A stretch of DNA of 64,000 nt from UBA1206 sp041672465 (GTDB taxonomy: Bacteria; Bacillota; Clostridia; Oscillospirales; CAG-382): contig JBAYZO010000007.1 in the NCBI GenBank assembly GCA_041672465.1, forward strand, positions 1-64,000. The letters run 5' to 3'. The notes beneath the pieces were generated by a model that saw only the letters and a program-made list of their open reading frames with translations, searched no databases and had not been told where the DNA came from. The position numbers and the translations under genes were made by a program. Shown piece after piece: positions 50,184 through 58,895 of the stretch (positions are counted from its first letter, which is position 1; every line of letters starts with the position of its first letter).

Positions 50184-51062
50184 TTAAGGCTGAGAAAGAA
50201 TTTGCGCAAGTATGCTGTCAGGGCCTAAAATGACGGTCTTCTCACCGGTGAGGGAGATTTTAAGGGCGTCCAGCGCCTTGATAAAGGCGTAAAACTCTTC
50301 TTTTTCGGAAGTGTCATACGCGGCGGTGAGGATTCTCATATATTCCGCCTCGCCCTCGGCCTTTATCTCTTCGGCGGTCAGTTTGGCGTTTGAAATTTGG
50401 GTGTTGTAATTTCTGTCGGCGGCGTTTCTTATAACCGCCGCGGCGGCCTCTCCCTTTGCCCTGTATTCCTGCGCTATTTGGTTTCTTTCGGATATCATAC
50501 GGTTAAAAACCTCGTTTTCGTTTGACTCGGGGAGGTCAAACCGCTTAATCTTGACGTCAAGAACCTCAATGCCATAGGGTTTTGCGGCTTCTTTTACAAG
50601 GGCGAAAATTTCTTCATATATCACGTTGCGCTCGGAGGGGTCGTCCGTGTTGATAACATCGTTTTGATTAAGGTTGCCGAGCTTTGCCTTGATATTGTTG
50701 TAAGTGATGGTGTCAAGCCTTATCTGCGCCTCATATGTGCTCCCCGAAACCTTGGTGTGGAACAAGAGCGGGTCGATAATGCGCCATGTCACATAGCTGT
50801 CGGCTATCATCGCCGTTTTATCTTTCAAGTAAACGAGCGAGGGGTTTATGTCATAAAGCTGAGCTGATTTTAAATAAGTCGCGACTTTGTCCACAAAGGG
50901 CATTTTAAGGTAAACGCCGGCTTCGGACTCTATTTTTACAACCTTGGAAAACCTCACGACAAGGGCGTGCTGGTCTTCCCTGACCACATAAAACATATCG
51001 AACAGAGCGATTACAAGAATCACGGCAACCACTACAGCCGAATAAATAAGAAACTTTTTCAT
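50184..51062 (-). CDS. hflC: HflC, SPFH/band 7 membrane protease modulator
   Basis: The 292-residue protein has one N-terminal membrane helix (AVVVAVILVIALFDMFYV) and an SPFH domain with ALVVRFSKVVKIESEAGVYLKMPFVDKV, followed by a long coiled-coil helix (SERNQIAQEYRAKGEAAAAVIRNAAD) and FYAFIKALDALK. HflC forms a ring cage with HflK around FtsH in other bacteria. hflK is 39 bases upstream, so they form an operon. FtsH is not in the window. The length is normal. Confidence 0.93.
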   Translation of the reverse strand: MKKFLIYSAVVVAVILVIALFDMFYVVREDQHALVVRFSKVVKIESEAGVYLKMPFVDKVATYLKSAQLYDINPSLVYLKDKTAMIADSYVTWRIIDPLLFHTKVSGSTYEAQIRLDTITYNNIKAKLGNLNQNDVINTDDPSERNVIYEEIFALVKEAAKPYGIEVLDVKIKRFDLPESNENEVFNRMISERNQIAQEYRAKGEAAAAVIRNAADRNYNTQISNAKLTAEEIKAEGEAEYMRILTAAYDTSEKEEFYAFIKALDALKISLTGEKTVILGPDSILAQILSQP

Positions 51063-51101
51063 ATATCTTTATTTCCTTTCATAAATAATAACCGAGCTTT
51101 G

Positions 51102-52076
51102 CTAATTTCCGCTTTGATTGCCTGAATCCGTTCTCCCCAGCGGCAGGAACTTAAGTATGTCGCCGTTGCCGGTTGTGTCAATATAGACGGCGATATCGGG
51201 GAGTACCGCTTGAATACATTCGTAATACATTCGGGTTTTGGTTATCCCGGGGAAGCGCGAGTATTCCTCATACATGGCGTTGAACATCGCCACTTCCTCA
51301 CGCGCCTCGTTTATCCGCGCCTGTTTTAAATATTCGGCGTTTTCAAGAATCGAGTTTTCCTGCGCCGCCGCCTCGGCCTCTTTGGTGTTTTTATAAGCGT
51401 TGGCGTTGTTGACAGCGGTTTTCGCGCCGGAATCGGCGTTCTTCACCGCGGCAAACGCGTCGCTGACGGCATTTGTCGGGGGTTCCACGTCTTGGATTTT
51501 AATATCCACAAGCGCGAGCCCTATATCATAGTTTTCAAGCTCGCTTACCACCAAAGCTTTTATTTCCGCTTGTATCATCTCTTTGCTTTCGGTTAAAATC
51601 GGGTCGATTTCATAAGAACCTATGACGTTTCTTATTTGGCTTTGGGTAAGCATTTTTAAAATTTCTTCCGGCTGAGTTGAAGCGAAGATATACTTTTCCG
51701 GGTCTGAAATGCGATATTCCACGAAAAAGTCAATGCTTACGATATTAAAGTCGCCGGTAATCATGTTGCTCTCTGAGCTCACCGAAAAAGTCGACCCGTC
51801 GGAACGTGACCGATAGCCGATTTCAATAGACTTAATCTCGTTTATCTCGGCGTAATACACGTTTTGTATCCCGAAAGGAAGTTTGAAGTGTATCCCCGCA
51901 TCCTCAATGGAAGTCACCTTCCCAAAAGTGGTAAGCACGGCCACTTCTTTGTCGCTCACCGTGTAAAACATTGATGAAAACAGCGATATGGCAAAGATTG
52001 CCACCGCCGCCACGGTGATGTAGATTATCATTTTTTTCTTGTTTTTGTTAAAGTCAAAGCTATTTTTACGATTCAT
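51102..52076 (-). CDS. hflK: HflK, SPFH/band 7 membrane protease modulator
   Basis: The 324-residue protein has a short basic cytoplasmic start, a membrane helix (MIIYITVAAVAIFAISLF) and an SPFH domain with VLTTFGKVTSIEDAGIHFKLPFGIQNVYYAEI. The coiled-coil part has KNTKEAEAAAQENSILENAE and EEVAMFNAMYEEYSRFPGITKTRMYYE, the HflK-specific tail. It is the first gene of hflKC, with its own promoter. The partner FtsH must be encoded elsewhere. Confidence 0.93.
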   Translation of the reverse strand: MNRKNSFDFNKNKKKMIIYITVAAVAIFAISLFSSMFYTVSDKEVAVLTTFGKVTSIEDAGIHFKLPFGIQNVYYAEINEIKSIEIGYRSRSDGSTFSVSSESNMITGDFNIVSIDFFVEYRISDPEKYIFASTQPEEILKMLTQSQIRNVIGSYEIDPILTESKEMIQAEIKALVVSELENYDIGLALVDIKIQDVEPPTNAVSDAFAAVKNADSGAKTAVNNANAYKNTKEAEAAAQENSILENAEYLKQARINEAREEVAMFNAMYEEYSRFPGITKTRMYYECIQAVLPDIAVYIDTTGNGDILKFLPLGRTDSGNQSGN

Positions 52077-52099
52077 TGCAATGCCTCCTTTTCAAGGGT

Positions 52100-52128
52100 A
52101 TTATATAGTATAGAGCGGGAAATTACAA
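52100..52128 (-). promoter_or_regulatory. Sigma-A-type promoter of hflKC
   Basis: On the minus strand TTGTAA (52123-52128), 17 bases, TATAAT (52100-52105), 24 bases before the hflK start. Confidence 0.7.
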
Positions 52129-52223
52129 CCTCTTTTTGGAGGTTTTACTCATTTATTAATTTCCATATACAACATTTTTTTATATTCCCCACAAAAGAAG
52201 GGGCGTTAATTTTGATTTAAGTA

Positions 52224-52252
52224 TTGACATAAAACCCTTTTTAGTGTATATT
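52224..52252 (+). promoter_or_regulatory. Sigma-A-type promoter of the 930-residue lipoprotein gene
   Basis: TTGACA (52224-52229), 17 bases, TATATT (52247-52252), 41 bases before the start. Confidence 0.8.
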
Positions 52253-52293
52253 AAAAAGGAATTATCCCGTTTATTTTTTTGGAGGTCCCTCAC

Positions 52294-55086
52294 ATGAAAA
52301 AAAGATTTATTTCATTTGCTTTGATCTGCGTGATGACCGTTTCGCTGCTTCTTCTATCCGCTTGCAGCGGTGAAACCAACATTGAGGAAGTACCGGCTCA
52401 AATCTATACTTTATACACTATATGCGAAACCGGCACGACAGAAGAAGCTATCCGCGAAGTCGAACTCGCGCTTAACCGGCTTACATTTTACAAGCTCGGC
52501 TATTGCATAAAGCTGATTATGGTTCCGGAAGACGAATATGACGACTTGATCGCGTCAAAGTTGGCGGAAATTAAAGCCTATAACGACGCTAAAACAGCCA
52601 AGGGAAAAACACCGACCTCCAAAGTCAGCTCAAGCGAAGCCGATGAAACCAGCAAAGAGGTTTTCACCGGCGAAAAATATATCTCCATGCTTGAAAGAGG
52701 CGAAGAATACGAACTAAAAGCGCCGAGACTTGATATTTTCTTGGTTCGCGGCTATGACAATTACATAAACTTTGTCGCCGACAACATGCTCGCTCCGCTC
52801 ACAGATAAACTAAACAGCGAGGCTAAGCTTATAAGGGACTTTGTTTTCCCGACTTTCCTTGACGCCGCGAACGTTCCCAACGCCAAAGGCACCCGTAAAA
52901 TCTACGGCGTGCCCATGAACAAGGGCATAGGAAAATACGAATACATTCTTTTTGACAAAGAATATCTTAAAAAATACTCTATCGACGCCGACACCATGAC
53001 AAACCTTGAGGACCTTGAATATTACCTTCAGATTATTTTAGAAAACGAGCCCGACGTAGTCCCGCTGGGGAACATCTTTGACTCCCCGGAGTTTGCTTAT
53101 CTCTTTGAGAAAGGCTTTTCCGCTTTTATTAACGACGGGACAGCGGTCATTGACACATATTCACACAAGGCCGTGCTTGACTATTACACCATGATCACCC
53201 GCTACCACGCCATGGGCTATCTTAAAGAAAAAGACTCGGGCGAAAAGTGGGCGGTTAAGTTTATGCTCGGCACGTTTGAGGATATCGAAACCCTTGAAAA
53301 AACCACGGGCCGCAAGTTTGACTACACAATACACTCCTACCCGATAGCGACAAACGAAGACCTGTTGGAAAACATACTCTGCGTTTCCAACTACACCATA
53401 GCGAACGAACTCACCGCCGTGTCGGAAATTCTCCAGTATATTGAAACCAGCCCGGATATCGCGAACCTTTTGGCTTTCGGCATTGAGGGAACCAACTATA
53501 AACTCAATAACGACAACCAAGTGGTTAAGCTTAACAACACCTATAATATCAGTTTAAATTATATCGGCAACTCCTTTTTGACTTATACGCTTGAGGGCGA
53601 AAACCCCGAAAAATGGGAACACCTAAAGCGCCAAAACACCGATTCGCTTCTCACCACAAAGCTTTCCGCCTCCGTGGGTTTTGCCTATTATCCGCTTTCG
53701 CTCAAAGACCCCAACGGCAGTTCCAAAACTTACTCCGAACCCAACTATATAAATGTCATAAAACTTCACACAGATGAATTTTACCCGCAAATCATAAACG
53801 GAACGCTGCTGGACCTCAATTACGACGCCATTAAAGAGGCCGTCGTGCCCGTCGTCACACAGGCGCTTACCGCCGACATTATCCAGCGCTATACCGATTC
53901 GCTCAACGCGACCGTGACAAAAGAAATGGCGGCAAAGTACGCCGTCGGCACTTCCGTTTATAACGGCTGGATTCCTATCGCGGAAAAGCAGGCGCTTAAA
54001 AAATACAATACCGCCTCAAATCAAAAGAAGATAAAAGACTCGGTTAGGGTTGACATTAACAACAACCCCGAATACGAAGACCTTGACAGCGACGAAGTGG
54101 AAGCTCTCGTCAATCAGATTTGCACGGAAGAATATCTCACCGAACAGGTGGCGATACGATTCGCGACCGAAATCGAGACGGAAATAGCAAAGCTTTTGGT
54201 GAACACCCAAGAGAGCAAAACCAAAGAAGACTATAACAATTATATAAAGAGCGAGCAATACACCGACCGCCTTTATGAAACCCTTAACTCCGGCGACTGC
54301 CTTGAGGAAATCAACTCAATCACCGGCGGGGACGTGTTTAAGTTTTACCCCGACCTTTGCCTTGAACAGACAAACGAGCTTATAAAGGCCGAACTTAAAG
54401 ATAAGATCGATGAATTTTTCGTGGGGCTCAATGACTCGCTCCGCGAGGCCTATAAAGAATTCCAAGATGAATACCTCAAAACCTTTATTTTCTCCGACAC
54501 GGAAAAACGCTCCGAGCCCGATTACAGAAGCTCAATTTCATATGTCGTCGGCAACGCGAAAAGCGGCAGAACCACAATGAAATCCGCCCTGACGACAGAG
54601 CTAAGGAGCATGGTAACCGCAGAGCTCGGCCCTGACGAGTTGCCGGAAAACATATCCGACACCGTAAAAGACCGCTTTACCCCGAAATGGATTCAGGACG
54701 TCGTTATGGACACTTTCTCGTATAACGCCGACCCCGGATTCAAATGCGCAACCGCCACCCCCGCTCTCCGCGATATTGTCAACGAATACATGACGATTTC
54801 ACAGGTGGAAGCGATTTATTCAGACATTCTCCTCCAGTCCTTTGAAAAATCCGTGGGGCTTATAAGCACCATTAAAGTGGAGCTTGCCGACGGAGACGCC
54901 AACGGCTCAAACGGCGAGGAAGGCGAAGGCGAAGAGGGCGAGGAGGGCGAAGAGCCCGAGCCAACCGAAGAAGAACCCATCGACGACACCCTTGTAGACC
55001 TTGAGACTGTTGACCTCTACCCCATTATCTTTGTTAAAAGGATCCAAAAACAATACTACGTTTATAAGCCGCTCCCAACGGCCTAA
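52294..55086 (+). CDS. Large lipoprotein with solute-binding-like N-terminus and unknown C-terminal region
   Basis: The 930-residue protein starts MKKRFISFALICVMTVSLLL with lipobox LLSAC, and a GGAGGT site precedes the ATG. Residues 30-480 look like an extracellular solute-binding fold (IYTLYTICETGTTEEAIREVELALNRL, then DIFLVRGYDNYINFVADNMLAPLTDKL and KIYGVPMNKGIGKYEYILFDKEYL). Residues 500-840 are mostly helical and have no recognisable family. A very acidic tail (Glu/Gly-rich, GEEGEGEEGEEGEEPEP) lies near 870-895. It is about twice the size of the other binding proteins in this window and shares no obvious blocks with them. The gene is single, with a strong promoter and terminator. Confidence 0.78.
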   Translation: MKKRFISFALICVMTVSLLLLSACSGETNIEEVPAQIYTLYTICETGTTEEAIREVELALNRLTFYKLGYCIKLIMVPEDEYDDLIASKLAEIKAYNDAKTAKGKTPTSKVSSSEADETSKEVFTGEKYISMLERGEEYELKAPRLDIFLVRGYDNYINFVADNMLAPLTDKLNSEAKLIRDFVFPTFLDAANVPNAKGTRKIYGVPMNKGIGKYEYILFDKEYLKKYSIDADTMTNLEDLEYYLQIILENEPDVVPLGNIFDSPEFAYLFEKGFSAFINDGTAVIDTYSHKAVLDYYTMITRYHAMGYLKEKDSGEKWAVKFMLGTFEDIETLEKTTGRKFDYTIHSYPIATNEDLLENILCVSNYTIANELTAVSEILQYIETSPDIANLLAFGIEGTNYKLNNDNQVVKLNNTYNISLNYIGNSFLTYTLEGENPEKWEHLKRQNTDSLLTTKLSASVGFAYYPLSLKDPNGSSKTYSEPNYINVIKLHTDEFYPQIINGTLLDLNYDAIKEAVVPVVTQALTADIIQRYTDSLNATVTKEMAAKYAVGTSVYNGWIPIAEKQALKKYNTASNQKKIKDSVRVDINNNPEYEDLDSDEVEALVNQICTEEYLTEQVAIRFATEIETEIAKLLVNTQESKTKEDYNNYIKSEQYTDRLYETLNSGDCLEEINSITGGDVFKFYPDLCLEQTNELIKAELKDKIDEFFVGLNDSLREAYKEFQDEYLKTFIFSDTEKRSEPDYRSSISYVVGNAKSGRTTMKSALTTELRSMVTAELGPDELPENISDTVKDRFTPKWIQDVVMDTFSYNADPGFKCATATPALRDIVNEYMTISQVEAIYSDILLQSFEKSVGLISTIKVELADGDANGSNGEEGEGEEGEEGEEPEPTEEEPIDDTLVDLETVDLYPIIFVKRIQKQYYVYKPLPTA

Positions 55087-55100
55087 TCAAACAGACCGGC

Positions 55101-55131
55101 GCGGCGGACGTTTTATCGTCCGCCGCTTTCA
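55101..55131 (+). terminator. Terminator of the 930-residue lipoprotein gene
   Basis: GCGGCGGACG-TTTTAT-CGTCCGCCGC, then TTTCATATA. Confidence 0.8.
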
Positions 55132-55167
55132 TATACAATGAGCGTAATAAAATTACCGGGGGTTATT

Positions 55168-56904
55168 ATGACAAAAAAACATTATTTGCTGACTTTTTTA
55201 GCGGGCGTTTTGATTTTTCCCCTCTTTTTGTTTTCGGCGAACGCCGGCGGCGGAAAATTATATGAAAAGCAACCCGAGCCAAAACCGGAAAGCCTTTTGT
55301 CAAAGGGGATTACCCCTATCACCGGCACATTCATTCAGCCGTGGCTGTATACGCACTTCACCCCGGAGAGGTGGGAAAAAGAGCTTGACTTTTGGGAAGA
55401 GCTGGGCGTGGAATATATTATTATGGGGGACACCCTCACCTGCTCCGCCACTCCGATAAACGACCCGTCAAAGTGGGTTATCACCGCGTATTACGACACA
55501 AAAAACCCCTCTTTTAATAAGGGGAAGGATTATTTAAGCCTTATTTTTCAAAAGTGCTCCGAGCGGGGGATCAAAGTTTTTTCGGGTATAGGCAACACGC
55601 TTGACCTCTGGCCATATCTCGGCCCCTCCGCGCCGGGCTTTGACAACGTTTGTACGCTGTTTGCCGAGGTTGCCGAGGACTTGTACAGCTCTTATTATGA
55701 AAAATATCCCGAAACCTTCGCGGGGTTTTATTTCGTGCCGGAATTGTTTAACTCGTCAGCCTTTGACACAGAAGCGGCGCGGGGAAAATATGTAACTAAA
55801 ATCGCCTCCGGTTTTAATATTATTTTTGAAACAATAAACCGCGTTGACAGCTCATTGCCGTTTATTCTCTCGCCTTATGTCAATATGTTCGGCGGGGATT
55901 GGGTTTCAAAGTCACCTCAGAACATATCGCTGTTTTGGAAAGAACTGCTGGCGGAGAGCGGGTTCCGCGACGGCGACATCCTCTGTCCTCAGGACAGCAT
56001 GGGAGCCGGCGGGGCTGATTTAACGCTGCTGGGCGAGGTTACCGCCGCGTACAAAGCCGCCGTCGACGGCTGCGGGAAAGACATAAAGCTTTGGTCAAAC
56101 TGCGAGATATTTGAACAGCCGACAGGCAAGTTTTATGATAACTATGACGGCTACGGGTACTGGGGTTCCGCCACCATTGACAGGATGACAAGCCAGTTTC
56201 AGGTTGTCGCGCCGTATGTGGAAAGAATTTTCGCTTTTGCCGCCCCCCATTATCTCTCCCCCAACAACACGGTGGACGGGTATTACGACTCTTATAAATT
56301 TTATTTGGAACACGGAATACTTGACCCGTCGCCCCCAACCCCGCCAACTGAGTTCAGAACGATTTATCAGTTTGTCTCGGGTAAAAAGACGCTTTGCGTT
56401 TGCTTTTCGGGGATGTATGACAACCTTGGGATACATAAAGTAAATATTTACAAAGACGGCGAGCTTTTTACCTACCGTCTCGCCACGCGGAACGAGAGCG
56501 GATCTGTGGGCGAAATTTACCCCAACAATTTTATTGACCTTGATTATGACCCGCAAACAAATGAATCTGTAACGTATGAGTTTGAGGTGATTGACTGCTC
56601 CGGCAATAAAAGCGGCCGGGTTTCATTTACGGTTGAACCCGGCTCGGTGCCTAACAATATCCGCCTGTCGCCTTTTTACAACGGCCCGACCGAAAACAAG
56701 CCGTTTTACCCCGGCGATATTGACGGCGACTTTAAGCTGACGTCTTCGGATCTGGCAAAAGTTAAACTGCATATCTTGGGTCTTGACGCCATGGACGATG
56801 GCGGCGTAAAGTCCGCCGATATGGACTCAAACGGAGCGGTAAATATAACCGATTATATCACTCTCTGGCGCGAAGTTAAAAAGAGCGCTGAAACCGATGA
56901 GTAA
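55168..56904 (+). CDS. Secreted DUF4434 protein with C-terminal dockerin
   Basis: The 578-residue protein has a signal peptide (LLTFLAGVLIFPLFLFSANA) and a DUF4434 module at about 50-400 (ITGTFIQPWLYTHFTPERWEKEL, GVEYIIMGDTLTC, FAGFYFVPELFN, LPFILSPYVNMFGGD, GDILCPQDSMGAGG). A beta domain follows, then two dockerin type I repeats near the end (GDIDGDFKLTSSDLAKVKLH and ADMDSNGAVNITDYITLW) with the Asp/Asn calcium ligands. DUF4434 is a TIM-barrel-like probable glycosidase. A dockerin should bind a cohesin on a scaffoldin or surface protein, but none is in the window. The start at 55168 is supported by GGGGG. Confidence 0.85.
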   Translation: MTKKHYLLTFLAGVLIFPLFLFSANAGGGKLYEKQPEPKPESLLSKGITPITGTFIQPWLYTHFTPERWEKELDFWEELGVEYIIMGDTLTCSATPINDPSKWVITAYYDTKNPSFNKGKDYLSLIFQKCSERGIKVFSGIGNTLDLWPYLGPSAPGFDNVCTLFAEVAEDLYSSYYEKYPETFAGFYFVPELFNSSAFDTEAARGKYVTKIASGFNIIFETINRVDSSLPFILSPYVNMFGGDWVSKSPQNISLFWKELLAESGFRDGDILCPQDSMGAGGADLTLLGEVTAAYKAAVDGCGKDIKLWSNCEIFEQPTGKFYDNYDGYGYWGSATIDRMTSQFQVVAPYVERIFAFAAPHYLSPNNTVDGYYDSYKFYLEHGILDPSPPTPPTEFRTIYQFVSGKKTLCVCFSGMYDNLGIHKVNIYKDGELFTYRLATRNESGSVGEIYPNNFIDLDYDPQTNESVTYEFEVIDCSGNKSGRVSFTVEPGSVPNNIRLSPFYNGPTENKPFYPGDIDGDFKLTSSDLAKVKLHILGLDAMDDGGVKSADMDSNGAVNITDYITLWREVKKSAETDE

Positions 56905-56919
56905 TGGATATAATACAGC

Positions 56920-57462
56920 CTATTTGCTTAGCTTTTTTGCGTAAACGCTTTGCTGCTTTATAACCTTTTTAATATATGCCGCGGTCTCGGCGATTGGGAT
57001 CAAAGTCAGCTTTTCGCCGTCGGGTGAGTATAACGGGTCGGCAAGCCAGCCTGTGACGTTCCCTATCCCGGCGTTATAAGCGGCGAGAGCGGTCTCCCAG
57101 TTTGACGTCATGCTATAAAGGATTGACAAATAATAAGTGCCGAAGCGAATGTTTGTCTCGGGGTCGAGTATGTCATATTCGGCAACGCCCAGCCTTTGCG
57201 CTATCTCGCCCGCGGTGGCGGGTAAAATTTGCATAAGCCCGACAGCTCCCGCCCTTGACACCGCGTCTGGGTCATAGCCGCTTTCAACGTTTATCACGGC
57301 GCAGATTAAATCCCCCGGGACAGAATAAATATCCGAATACATAAGTATTTCCTCTTTATACCTAAGCGGGTACTCAACCGCGAAAAAGAGCGAAAACACC
57401 GCGAGCGCGACGACAGCAACCACTAAAACGGCCGCAAGGGTAAAGAGCAGCTTTTTCTTCAA
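56920..57462 (-). CDS. Lytic transglycosylase, SLT family
   Basis: The 180-residue protein has an N-terminal membrane anchor and a goose-lysozyme-like catalytic domain: catalytic Glu in CAVINVESGYDP, then AGAVGLMQILPATAGEIA and ALAAYNAGIGNVTGWL. It cleaves the MurNAc-GlcNAc link in the wall from the outer face of the membrane. The start is TTG; its ribosome site is made from the last codons of coaE, which ends one base before, so translation is coupled. It is the third gene of a tsaC-coaE-slt unit. Confidence 0.92.
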   Translation of the reverse strand: MKKKLLFTLAAVLVVAVVALAVFSLFFAVEYPLRYKEEILMYSDIYSVPGDLICAVINVESGYDPDAVSRAGAVGLMQILPATAGEIAQRLGVAEYDILDPETNIRFGTYYLSILYSMTSNWETALAAYNAGIGNVTGWLADPLYSPDGEKLTLIPIAETAAYIKKVIKQQSVYAKKLSK

Positions 57463-57463
57463 T

Positions 57464-58051
57464 TTAACCCCCTTTTATACGGGCAAAAACATTTGCCGCT
57501 TGTCTTAGCAGTTCGGATATATCGGCGTTGTTTTCAATTATAAAGTCGCAGTTTTTCCTTAGAAACGCTGCTGACTTTTGTTTTTTAAGTCTTTTTTCAA
57601 TCACTTCCCCGCTCACTCCGTCGCGAAGCGAAGCGCGGAGCGCGGCGGCTCTTTTTTTTGACACAACCCCGACAGTGTAGTCGCATTCTTTGTCAAAACC
57701 CGATTCAAACAGCAGGGGCGCGTCAACGACGGCGAAAGGCGCGCCGGAGGCGCTCAGCCGTTTTTTTACTTCTTCAATTATATAGCCGTGGGTTATGGAA
57801 TTTAGCTTTTTATAACTTTCTTCTCCCGACATCGCCAGCGTGAAAAGCTTTTGCCTGTCAAGACAGCCTGAAGGCTTTAGAATATCCCCGCCGAAATAAT
57901 CGGCAAGCTCACTCAGGCACTTGCTCCCGCGCGAGGTGACAGCTCTTGCCGCCTCGTCGGTGTCTATATAAAACGCGCCGAGGCTTTCCCAATATCGCCC
58001 CACGGTCGACTTCCCGCTCCCCGTGGCGCCGCAAAGCCCGATAACCTTCAT
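57464..58051 (-). CDS. coaE: Dephospho-CoA kinase
   Basis: The 195-residue protein has the P-loop GLCGATGSGKSTVGRYW, the lid/substrate residues YIDTDEAARAVT and FAVVDAPLLFESGFDKECDY. It makes coenzyme A from dephospho-CoA, the last step of the pathway. It lies 20 bases after tsaC and its end overlaps the ribosome site of the lytic transglycosylase. The size is standard. Confidence 0.95.
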   Translation of the reverse strand: MKVIGLCGATGSGKSTVGRYWESLGAFYIDTDEAARAVTSRGSKCLSELADYFGGDILKPSGCLDRQKLFTLAMSGEESYKKLNSITHGYIIEEVKKRLSASGAPFAVVDAPLLFESGFDKECDYTVGVVSKKRAAALRASLRDGVSGEVIEKRLKKQKSAAFLRKNCDFIIENNADISELLRQAANVFARIKGG

Positions 58052-58071
58052 TTTAACCCCCCGCTTTTCTT

Positions 58072-58722
58072 TTACTCAAGCGCTTTTTTAATTTGGGACA
58101 GACTTATTCCGCCCTCTCTTATCACTTTAATTTCCCCGCCCAAAAGCGATACAATGGTGGAGGGCGTTCCGCTCCCCGTATTGCCGCAATCTAAAATTGC
58201 GTCAACCTTACCGAGAAAATCTTTTTTTATCCCCTCCGGGTCAGTCGGTATGGTTTCCCCAGATATATTCGCCGACGACGCCGCGACGGGAAAGCCCGCC
58301 GCCGTAATAAGTCCGACAGCCTCTTTGTTTGAGGGGAACCTCAGTCCGACCGTGCCGCCGCCGCCCGAGACGACCATACCGATAACGGGTTTTTTCTTCG
58401 CGATGACGGTCAGCGGCCCGGGCGTGAATTTACCTATCAATATACGCTCTTTTTCCGTGAGATATGCTATTTCCTCCGCCTGGTGCAAAGAGGCGACATG
58501 GCAGAGCAGCCCTTTTTCAGGCGGGCGGTTTTTAGCGGTAAATATTTTAAGGCAGGCCGTCTCGTCAAGGGCGTTTGCCCCGATTCCGTACACGGTTTCG
58601 GTGGGGAAGATCGCCACTCCGCCTCTCTTTAAAATCCCCGCCATTTCGGCAACGCTTAGTTGCAATAAATTGTCTTTTTCGCCGTCTTCGCCGCCGTATG
58701 GCGTATATATTGTCGTTTTCAT
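58072..58722 (-). CDS. tsaC: Threonylcarbamoyl-AMP synthase, TsaC/YrdC family
   Basis: The 216-residue protein has the YrdC fold: GGVAIFPTETVYGIGANAL, KNRPPEKGLLCHV, FTPGPLTVIAKKK, VGLRFPSNKEAVGLI and the SSANISGE block. It makes threonylcarbamoyl-AMP for the t6A modification of tRNA. It lacks the C-terminal Sua5 domain. The start is ATG at 58722, behind AAAGG; the TTG one codon before is not needed. It is the first gene of tsaC-coaE-slt and has a clear promoter divergent from metA. Confidence 0.94.
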   Translation of the reverse strand: MKTTIYTPYGGEDGEKDNLLQLSVAEMAGILKRGGVAIFPTETVYGIGANALDETACLKIFTAKNRPPEKGLLCHVASLHQAEEIAYLTEKERILIGKFTPGPLTVIAKKKPVIGMVVSGGGGTVGLRFPSNKEAVGLITAAGFPVAASSANISGETIPTDPEGIKKDFLGKVDAILDCGNTGSGTPSTIVSLLGGEIKVIREGGISLSQIKKALE

Positions 58723-58745
58723 CAATTAACCTTTCCTTTTGGCAT

Positions 58746-58774
58746 ATTATAGCATAGAACAAGTTTTTTTCCAA
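58746..58774 (-). promoter_or_regulatory. Sigma-A-type promoter of tsaC-coaE-slt
   Basis: On the minus strand TTGGAA (58769-58774), 17 bases, TATAAT (58746-58751), preceded by TGC. It begins transcription about 15 bases before the tsaC start. Confidence 0.75.
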
Positions 58775-58816
58775 GATAAATTTACTAAAACAAACCCTCT
58801 CTTTTGTTAAAAGCCC

Positions 58817-58845
58817 TTGCCTATTTTTTGGCATAATGCTATAAT
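58817..58845 (+). promoter_or_regulatory. Sigma-A-type promoter of metA-nadB-nadC
   Basis: TTGCCT (58817-58822), 17 bases, TATAAT (58840-58845), 50 bases before metA. No SAM riboswitch or T-box was recognised in the short leader. Confidence 0.78.
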
Positions 58846-58895
58846 ATGTGTGAAACCCGATAACTTTGTTTTTATTATCTGAAAGGATAGATATA

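Noticed and set aside
58735..58895. SAM riboswitch or T-box before metA
   Set aside because: The leader from the predicted start site is only about 45 bases long, too short for either.
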